Assembly (NCBI GenBank): GCA_039184055.1
Contig: JBCDBH010000173.1
Coordinates: forward strand, 1-11,924
Direction of reading: 5' to 3'
Source of the DNA: JBCDBH01 sp039184055
Lineage (GTDB): Bacteria > Acidobacteriota > Thermoanaerobaculia > Multivoradales > J023
DNA: 11,924 bases
Below are positions 7,460-11,924 of this stretch, piece after piece. Numbering within the stretch: position 1 is the first letter of the stretch; every line of letters begins with the position of its first letter. The notes below the pieces were generated by a model. It was not told the DNA's origin and searched no databases. It saw only the letters and a list, made by a program, of their open reading frames with translations. The position numbers and the translations under genes were made by a program.

Positions 7460-8098
7460 ATGCGATTTCGATGGATCATGATCGGCCTGCTCGTCTGGGC
7501 GCCGATCGCACTCGGACAGGCCGACCTCGGCCACGAGACGCCCGAGCGAGACAAGCCTGTCGAACAAGACGAGTTCGTCGAACAAGACAAACCCGGCGAA
7601 GAGCAACCACCACCGCCGAGCAACGAGCCCCCTACCTTTGGCGCGCCGACGACCCCGGCGCGTCCCGCCGCGCCGGTCTGTCGTGGCCTGGTCTTGACCG
7701 CTGACGGCGCGAACGTGCCGAGGACGAGCTTCGCGGCCACCGAGATTCTCGATCTCGACGTACGCACCCGGCTCGCCGCCACGGTTCGTGGTGACCACAC
7801 GCTACGCGTGGAGCTCGAGACCCCCAAGGGGTTCCACTATCAGACCCTCGACGCGCCGATTCGCGGCGGCGTGGTGCGAGCCGGTGAGCAACGCATGCTC
7901 GCCGGCTATCCACGACCGCTCGCCATCGTGCCGATCACCCACGGACCACGGAGCAGCCGACGCGGACCCGAGGCGGTGATCTCCGTGCCGGTCGCCGGCA
8001 CGACCATGGTGAGCAGCGGGCTCTACGGCACCTGGACCGTACGCAGCTTTGTCGACGACACGCCGTGTGGCGAGACGACCTTCGATCTCGAGCCATGA
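7460..8098 (+). CDS. Small secreted protein with Glu/Pro linker and C-terminal beta-sandwich-like domain
   Basis: A 212-aa exported protein not assigned to a named family. ATG 7460 is preferred over GTG 7445 and ATG 7454 because GGAG (7450-7453) lies six bases upstream and the protein then begins directly with a signal peptide (MRFRW, then hydrophobic IMIGLLVWAPIALG, cleavage near residue 19). Residues about 21-72 are a low-complexity Glu/Asp/Pro linker with the repeat VEQDEF/VEQDKP. About 74-210 is a compact region of predicted beta strands ending in a YGTWTVRSFVDD segment. Two cysteines (C74, C203) bracket it and could form a disulfide. Its stop TGA (8096-8098) overlaps the PqqD gene's ATG (8095) as ATGA, so it is translated with the peptide-modification genes. 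A possible role is as carrier or extracellular partner of the operon's product, or of the propeller protein. Confidence 0.7.
   Translation: MRFRWIMIGLLVWAPIALGQADLGHETPERDKPVEQDEFVEQDKPGEEQPPPPSNEPPTFGAPTTPARPAAPVCRGLVLTADGANVPRTSFAATEILDLDVRTRLAATVRGDHTLRVELETPKGFHYQTLDAPIRGGVVRAGEQRMLAGYPRPLAIVPITHGPRSSRRGPEAVISVPVAGTTMVSSGLYGTWTVRSFVDDTPCGETTFDLEP
7559..7588 (+). repeat. Short in-frame direct repeat in the linker
   Basis: GTCGAACAAGAC occurs at 7559-7570 and 7577-7588, an 18-base period encoding VEQD twice in the acidic/proline linker of the small secreted protein. A local slippage duplication is likely. Confidence 0.7.
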
Positions 8099-8496
8099 GA
8101 CCACGACGCGGCACGCATACCGCCTGGCGTCAGATCGGCGACGATACGGTCGTGCTCGATCTGCGAGGCAAGCGCATGTTCGGTCTCAACGCCAGCGCCG
8201 GTGCCATCTGGCACGCGCTCGACAACGTCGAGTCGATCGACGCGCTGGCCGACGTCTTCGGTGATCTCGATCGGAGCGCGATCGAGGCTTTTGTCGACCA
8301 GCTCGGCGAGCACGGCCTGCTCGCCGAAGGCCCCGTGGCGGTACAGGACGATCTCCCGTTCAGCGAACCGGTGGCGCCGCTCGTCGATCTCACGCCCCCG
8401 GCCATCATCTGGAGCGAAGCGATCCCCAAGGTCGCTGCGACCTGTGCGTTTCTTCCCGGAGAGAGCGACCTGTGCAATCAGGTCCCGACCTCGTGA
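8095..8496 (+). CDS. PqqD-family peptide chaperone with two-Cys C-terminal tail
   Basis: A 133-aa protein in two parts. Residues about 8-78 match the PqqD winged-helix fold: a Trp (W11) before the DDTVVLDL strand (16-23), the LNASAGAIWHALD helix (31-43), the IDALADVFG helix and AIEAFVDQLGEHGLLAE (62-78). PqqD domains bind leader peptides and present them to radical SAM enzymes. Free PqqD is usually about 90 aa; here residues 79-133 are an extra tail with a Pro-rich start (LTPPAIIW, 99-106), then IPKVAATCAFLPGESDLCNQ with C117 and C127 (CX9C), ending VPTS. The tail looks like a RiPP core peptide, and no other precursor gene is visible, so it may be the built-in substrate. Alternatively it binds iron-sulfur, zinc or a partner. 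The ATG overlaps the previous stop (ATGA) without its own SD, so coupled translation is expected; the longer in-frame GTG at 8065 is rejected. The codon for C127 (8473-8475) overlaps the GTG start of the next gene. Confidence 0.8.
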   Translation: MRPRRGTHTAWRQIGDDTVVLDLRGKRMFGLNASAGAIWHALDNVESIDALADVFGDLDRSAIEAFVDQLGEHGLLAEGPVAVQDDLPFSEPVAPLVDLTPPAIIWSEAIPKVAATCAFLPGESDLCNQVPTS

Positions 8497-9308
8497 ACCC
8501 GCCCATCGTGGTGAACGACACCGCGGCGAGCAACACCGTCGTGATCGACACGGGCGGTCTGACGGTGGCGATCGAGTGCGACGATCCAACCTGGCGAGCG
8601 CTGGCGCGCGCGCGATGGCGTGACTACGTGATCGATCGTCCGGCCGACCTCTGGGTGCGCTATTGCGTCGACTCCCCCACCGAGCTCGATGAGCACGAGC
8701 TCGCCGCCGCGCGGGCCGTTCCCTTGCGTTCACAACAGCGAGGTGGCGATCTCGAGCTCATGGGGCACGCCTTCCATGGTCGGATGCGTGGCTCGACGGT
8801 CGAGCTCACCGGCCCGATGGCGACCTATCCGGTCGATCACATCCTGCTTTTCGCCTGGCGTCGTCGTCGCGCCCCGGCGCTCGTGCTACACGCCGCCGCC
8901 CTGGTGGTGGAAGGTCAGGGCCTGCTCTGTACCGGGCCGTCGGGCGCTGGCAAGAGCACCCTGGCCAAGCTCGGCCAGGGTCTGTGTGACGAATTCGCCG
9001 GGGTCCGTGGCGACCGCGACTTCGAGCTCGTCGGCCTACCGTTCTGGCAGGGTCGATCGGGATCGGCGCCGCTCGACGCGGTCTACCTGCTCGTCCACGG
9101 TCACCGCAACGAACGTCTACGGATCGGCGCCGAGGAAGCCTTTGCCCGGCTCCGCGCCCAGGTGGTGTGGCCACGTGACGAACCGATCGCGCTCACCGCC
9201 GCCTTCGATCAGCTCGCCGATTTGATCTTATACGTCCCGATTTACGAGTTTCGCTTTCGCCCCGAGCCTTCGGCGCTCGATCTCTTGAGGCGCAAGGTGG
9301 CAGCATGA
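8472..9308 (+). CDS. HprK-like (HPr-kinase-related) P-loop protein
   Basis: A 278-aa cytoplasmic protein. The C-terminal half matches the HprK-related kinases found beside PqqD genes: LHAAAL (139-144), P-loop GPSGAGKST (155-163), CDEFAGVR (172-179) at the place of the acidic pair, then GLPFWQG (188-194), APLDAVYLL (199-207) and a terminal LYVPIYEFRF stretch (253-262). HPr kinases have a His about 15 residues before the P-loop and an Asp pair about 20 after; here H140 and D173/E174 occupy these places, so nucleotide binding is likely and phosphotransfer possible. The N-terminal ~130 residues are not recognised. Start: GTG 8472 has GGAGAGAG close upstream; GTG 8493 (a GTGA overlap with the previous stop) is a real alternative. 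The first start gives a 25-base overlap with the PqqD gene's tail. No HPr or PTS gene is near. Its substrate may be the PqqD tail or another operon product, but this is not known. Confidence 0.8.
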   Translation: MQSGPDLVNPPIVVNDTAASNTVVIDTGGLTVAIECDDPTWRALARARWRDYVIDRPADLWVRYCVDSPTELDEHELAAARAVPLRSQQRGGDLELMGHAFHGRMRGSTVELTGPMATYPVDHILLFAWRRRRAPALVLHAAALVVEGQGLLCTGPSGAGKSTLAKLGQGLCDEFAGVRGDRDFELVGLPFWQGRSGSAPLDAVYLLVHGHRNERLRIGAEEAFARLRAQVVWPRDEPIALTAAFDQLADLILYVPIYEFRFRPEPSALDLLRRKVAA

Positions 9309-10360
9309 AAGCCGACAGCCCTCATCAACGGTTGATCGTCGAAGCGGGTCGCAAGGCCATTCCGCTCGACGTTTCGATCGAGCTCACCCATCACTGCAAC
9401 TTCCGCTGCAAGCACTGCTATATCCCCAATTTCTCAGCGCCCGATCTCCTCTCCACCGAGCGTGTGCTCACCCTGCTCGACGAGCTGGTGGCGGCAGGCA
9501 CCCTCTTTCTCACCCTCACCGGTGGCGAGCTCTTTTTGCGCAAGGATTGGCTCGTCATCGCCCGACGCGCCCGCGAACTCGGCTTCGCGCTGCGTCTATT
9601 CACCAACGGCACCTTGATCGACGAAGCCAAGGCCGACCAGATCGCACCGCTCAGCGCGGTCGTCGAGATCAGCCTCTACGGCGCCACGGAAGAAACCTAC
9701 GCTCGGGTTACGGCACGAAAAGGCCAGATGGCCAAGGTCCATCGCGCGATCGATCTGCTCCGCGAGCGTGACGTCCCGCTGCTGCTCAAGGCGCCGCTGA
9801 TGAGCCTCAATCACCACGACTACGAAGCGATTCGCGACTACGCCGCGTCGGTGGGCGCCGATTTTCAGGTCTCGCCGACCATCATCGCCAAGAAAGACGG
9901 CAACCAAGAGCCCCTGGCCTTGCGTGTCGCGCCAGCCGAGCTTCTGCCCCGTCTGGGTGGACCGTCGACCGGCTGTCTAGTCGACGACGGTGACGACGAT
10001 CCCCGTAGCTCGGGACCACTGTGCGCGGCGGCCAATCGCTATTGCAACATCACCTCGGCGGGCGACGTCATGGCGTGCAACATCCTGCCCGGCTCGGACG
10101 CCAACATCCGCGATCGCGACTTCTTGGACGTGTGGCGGAACAGCGCCTGGCTCAACAAGATCCGCGCCATCCGCAAAAGCGATCTCCACACCTGTAAGAG
10201 CTGCTCGAAGCTGAGCTATTGCGGGCGCTGTCACGCGCAGGCTTTGGTCGAGGATGGCGACCTCTACGGTCCGTCGAGCTACGCGCAAGAACGCGCGGCC
10301 GTACTCGAAGAGCTGGTCGCTACCGAGAACGAGTCACCGTTGCCGGTGCTTCAGGGCTAG
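9305..10360 (+). CDS. Radical SAM/SPASM peptide-modifying enzyme (PqqE/MftC-like)
   Basis: A 351-aa enzyme expected to use a [4Fe-4S] cluster and S-adenosylmethionine to modify a peptide held by the PqqD protein. The radical SAM motif CX3CX2C is C31-C35-C38 (CNFRCKHCY); the GGE SAM-contact motif is at 73-75 (LTLTGGELF). The TIM-barrel spans about 20-200. The C-terminal SPASM part has C240, C247, G253 and C258 (C-x12-G-x4-C), then C297-x2-C300-x5-C306-x2-C309 (CKSCSKLSYCGRC). No cysteine follows C309, so the seventh classical SPASM ligand is missing and the second auxiliary cluster would need a non-Cys ligand or an open site, perhaps a substrate site. ATG 9305 overlaps the kinase stop (ATGA), with AAGGTGG a few bases upstream. 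Candidate chemistries include thioether or carbon-carbon crosslinks; the two tail cysteines of the PqqD protein make thioether formation attractive, but sequence does not decide it. It is the last gene of the operon. Confidence 0.92.
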   Translation: MKADSPHQRLIVEAGRKAIPLDVSIELTHHCNFRCKHCYIPNFSAPDLLSTERVLTLLDELVAAGTLFLTLTGGELFLRKDWLVIARRARELGFALRLFTNGTLIDEAKADQIAPLSAVVEISLYGATEETYARVTARKGQMAKVHRAIDLLRERDVPLLLKAPLMSLNHHDYEAIRDYAASVGADFQVSPTIIAKKDGNQEPLALRVAPAELLPRLGGPSTGCLVDDGDDDPRSSGPLCAAANRYCNITSAGDVMACNILPGSDANIRDRDFLDVWRNSAWLNKIRAIRKSDLHTCKSCSKLSYCGRCHAQALVEDGDLYGPSSYAQERAAVLEELVATENESPLPVLQG

Positions 10361-10533
10361 ACCGGTTTTCTCACATCACAACGGACCAGATTCTGGGGAG
10401 ACGGACCAGGTCACGGCCAAGACCGTGTTGCTCGAGGTCATCGAGCACAGCTGAGACCGACCATCTTGGTCGAGGTACGCGGGTGGGCCGGCTCGTCACT
10501 CTCGGACCGTCTCGTGAGTCTCGGGTCGGTCTG
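10361..10533. other. Convergent intergenic region with hairpins, no classical terminator
   Basis: This gap lies between the radical SAM gene and the convergent gene. It contains a perfect 7-bp stem TGCTCGA (10429-10435) / TCGAGCA (10441-10447) with a 5-base loop, and a 6-bp stem CGACCA (10458-10463) / TGGTCG (10467-10472) with a 3-base loop. Neither is followed by a U-run on either strand, so a Rho-independent terminator is not supported, although the stems may help mRNA ends. ACGGACCAG is repeated directly at 10381-10389 and 10401-10409. I see no gene here. Confidence 0.5.
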
Positions 10534-10556
10534 TCAATCTCGGGCCGGTTCGAGCT
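10500..10556. repeat. 19-base imperfect tandem repeat (three units) over the 3' end of the minus-strand gene
   Basis: TCTCGG begins at 10500, 10519 and 10538, exactly 19 bases apart, each followed by a similar C/G core (ACCG, GTCGG, GCCGG). The units overlap the stop codon of the minus-strand gene (10534-10536). The remaining bases of the units are less similar, so only the 10-11-base heads are conserved. Confidence 0.6.
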
Positions 10557-11924
10557 CGAGAGTTAGCGTGCCACCGGTGCCGAGCGTCCCTTGTGTACAG
10601 CTGCTCAGGCGGTCGCCGAGCTGGGTCGAGATGTTCAACCAGCAGAGTTGGTACGCGCCCGGTTGCATATTGGGTAGATGAAGCAGCCCGTCCGTTGCCA
10701 TGGCACCGTGACTTGTCGCCCAGCGATGTAGGAAGCCCGGTGCGAGGGTGATGTCGTCGACACGAACGGTCGAGCGGGCGGGTGCCCAGCGATCATCGCC
10801 TTCCGGTGTTTGGACGATCAGCATGCCACCATCGGGAGGCAGCTCGATGACCAGCTCTTCTTTCTCTGCCGGCATGGCGTAGCGGCCTGCGTGGTAAGGG
10901 TGGCCATAGGCCCAAGCTTGAACTTCGAAGCCAACCGTGGTCTCGGCGGTACGAATCTCGAAGGTGCCATCAGGTTCGGTTACAACGAGATTCGATGAGC
11001 CGGTCCGTTCGCGGCTGATTGGAAACGCCAGAATTTGGCCACCGGCAACGGGCCCGGTGGCCGACACAAGCCGTCCACGCACGACATGCATGTCTTCGAG
11101 GACCAACGAGATCCGCGGTGGATCGAAATCCTCCAACAAGCGCACCATCGCTGGTCTCGACTCCTTGCCGTCACCTCGGGCGATCAAGTTGATCGTGCCG
11201 GGTTCTTGCCCGCGAACCTCGGCGTAGCCATCGGCGTCGACATCGAGAGACAACCCGCTGGCTTCGTGCTGTCCGAGCGGATCGACCTGGACGATCGCGT
11301 GTTTAGGTGGCTTTCCGGCTTCGTCCATGACTTCGACTTTGACGATGGTGTTCGGTATCTCGAAGTCTTTGACCGCACGTCCCTCGGCATCCGGGGTAAT
11401 GTCGACCTGTGGCTCGATCCGTTTCACCGGTGGGGCCGGCGCCTCGAGCTCGACCGCCCATGAGCCACCTCGTGGCAGTAGGCACGTGTAGACACCGAGA
11501 TCGTCCGTGGTCGTCGACGCTCGTTCCGCGCCGTGCCTTGATCCAAACCAAAGCTCGGCGGCAGCGACGGGTTCGTCACCGAGTGAGACCGTACCGCTGA
11601 CCTCGACGATTTCCATCTCGATCACGACGGGCATGACGTCGATACCGAGCTCGATCTCTTTAAACACCCAACTCTGGCGCTCATCGTTTGCAGGGCCTAG
11701 GTTCAAGCTGTACAGACCTGCAGGTTGTGGCTCGGATTGCCACCAGCCGCTCGGTGGGATGTTGGTCGCAACGACATCGTCGCTTGCCAGACTGGCTCGG
11801 TCCTCACGTCGAACCTCGAGACGCCAAGGCGTACCATCCGGGGCCACTGCCGGTGACACCATGACTTGGAGAGGTTCGGCTGGACGCAGCACGAGGGGCT
11901 CGGGTATTTCTTGCTCCTGGTCAC
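10534..11924 (-). CDS. Multi-domain carboxypeptidase-regulatory-like (beta-sandwich) protein, 5' truncated
   Basis: The frame is open to the right edge, so the N-terminus lies outside; about 462 codons are visible down to the TGA at 10534-10536. The first possible in-window start, GTG near 11892, is probably internal, since ten upstream codons are also in frame (DQEQEIPEPL). Counting from that GTG, several Ig-like/carboxypeptidase-regulatory-like modules are visible: about 96-150 (VSGTVSLGDEPVAAAELWF, then DDLGVYTCLLPRG), 183-242 (VKVEVMDEAGKPP then DVDADGYAEVRG), 268-330 (VRGRLVSATGPVAGGQILAF then TEPDGTFEI) and 356-447 (GGMLIVQTPEGDD then LPNMQPGAYQLCWL). Such modules are common in secreted or cell-surface proteins. 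The likely signal peptide is out of sight. No catalytic domain is seen. It is convergent with the radical SAM operon and is probably transcribed independently. Confidence 0.75.
   Translation of the reverse strand, partial: DQEQEIPEPLVLRPAEPLQVMVSPAVAPDGTPWRLEVRREDRASLASDDVVATNIPPSGWWQSEPQPAGLYSLNLGPANDERQSWVFKEIELGIDVMPVVIEMEIVEVSGTVSLGDEPVAAAELWFGSRHGAERASTTTDDLGVYTCLLPRGGSWAVELEAPAPPVKRIEPQVDITPDAEGRAVKDFEIPNTIVKVEVMDEAGKPPKHAIVQVDPLGQHEASGLSLDVDADGYAEVRGQEPGTINLIARGDGKESRPAMVRLLEDFDPPRISLVLEDMHVVRGRLVSATGPVAGGQILAFPISRERTGSSNLVVTEPDGTFEIRTAETTVGFEVQAWAYGHPYHAGRYAMPAEKEELVIELPPDGGMLIVQTPEGDDRWAPARSTVRVDDITLAPGFLHRWATSHGAMATDGLLHLPNMQPGAYQLCWLNISTQLGDRLSSCTQGTLGTGGTLTLELEPARD

Noticed and set aside
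8065..8094. Upstream GTG start for the PqqD gene
   Set aside because: It would extend into the end of the small secreted gene with no SD; the ATGA overlap at 8095 matches the other junctions.
4971..10360. A PQQ biosynthesis operon
   Set aside because: No pqqA, pqqB or pqqC; the PqqD protein has a foreign tail, and an HprK-like gene is present. The PQQ-like propeller label refers to fold only.
10429..10472. Rho-independent terminator between the convergent genes
   Set aside because: Two stems are real, but neither is followed by a U-run on either strand.

Overview
The window is G+C-rich bacterial DNA with G/C-heavy third codon positions, short gaps and many four-base start/stop overlaps. The style (secreted beta-propellers, carboxypeptidase-regulatory-like secreted proteins, XRE/TPR proteins, radical SAM plus PqqD plus HprK-like genes) resembles Acidobacteriota or a deep-branching delta-type lineage. 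That placement is an impression from gene content only; there is no rRNA or other marker to fix it.

Layout. (1) 1-790: a minus-strand helical-repeat (TPR-like) gene whose 3' end is lost in a perfect 103-bp fold-back (1-103 is the reverse complement of 220-322), probably an assembly or library artefact. (2) 791-1209: a divergent intergenic region with a strong dyad over the likely minus-strand promoter and a duplicated 16-bp leader element ahead of the plus-strand genes. (3) 1210-2708: an 88-aa helical protein overlapped by ATGA with an XRE-type HTH plus TPR protein. (4) 2778-4799: a superfamily I DNA helicase (UvrD/PcrA/Rep) with all motifs intact and a GTG start without a good ribosome binding site. 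(5) 4800-4970: an AT-rich leader with palindromes and a tentative promoter. (6) 4971-10360: five closely packed plus-strand genes. They are a secreted FN3/MAM-like/PQQ-like beta-propeller protein, a small secreted Pro/Glu-linker protein, a PqqD-domain protein with a 45-50-residue two-cysteine tail, an HprK-like P-loop kinase, and a radical SAM/SPASM enzyme. (7) 10361-10533: a convergent gap with hairpins and a 19-nt imperfect tandem repeat. (8) 10534-11924: a minus-strand multi-domain beta-sandwich protein cut by the right edge.

The main item is the 4971-10360 operon. PqqD-like domains are peptide chaperones (RiPP recognition elements) for radical SAM enzymes such as PqqE and MftC. No separate small precursor peptide is visible. 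The PqqD protein instead carries a C-terminal extension with two cysteines (C117, C127), so my working hypothesis is a system in which chaperone and substrate are one polypeptide, modified by the radical SAM/SPASM enzyme with help from the HprK-like protein. The two exported proteins at the front of the operon may be where the product acts. Family assignments are well supported by motifs; the fused substrate, the chemistry and the link to the secreted proteins are inference.
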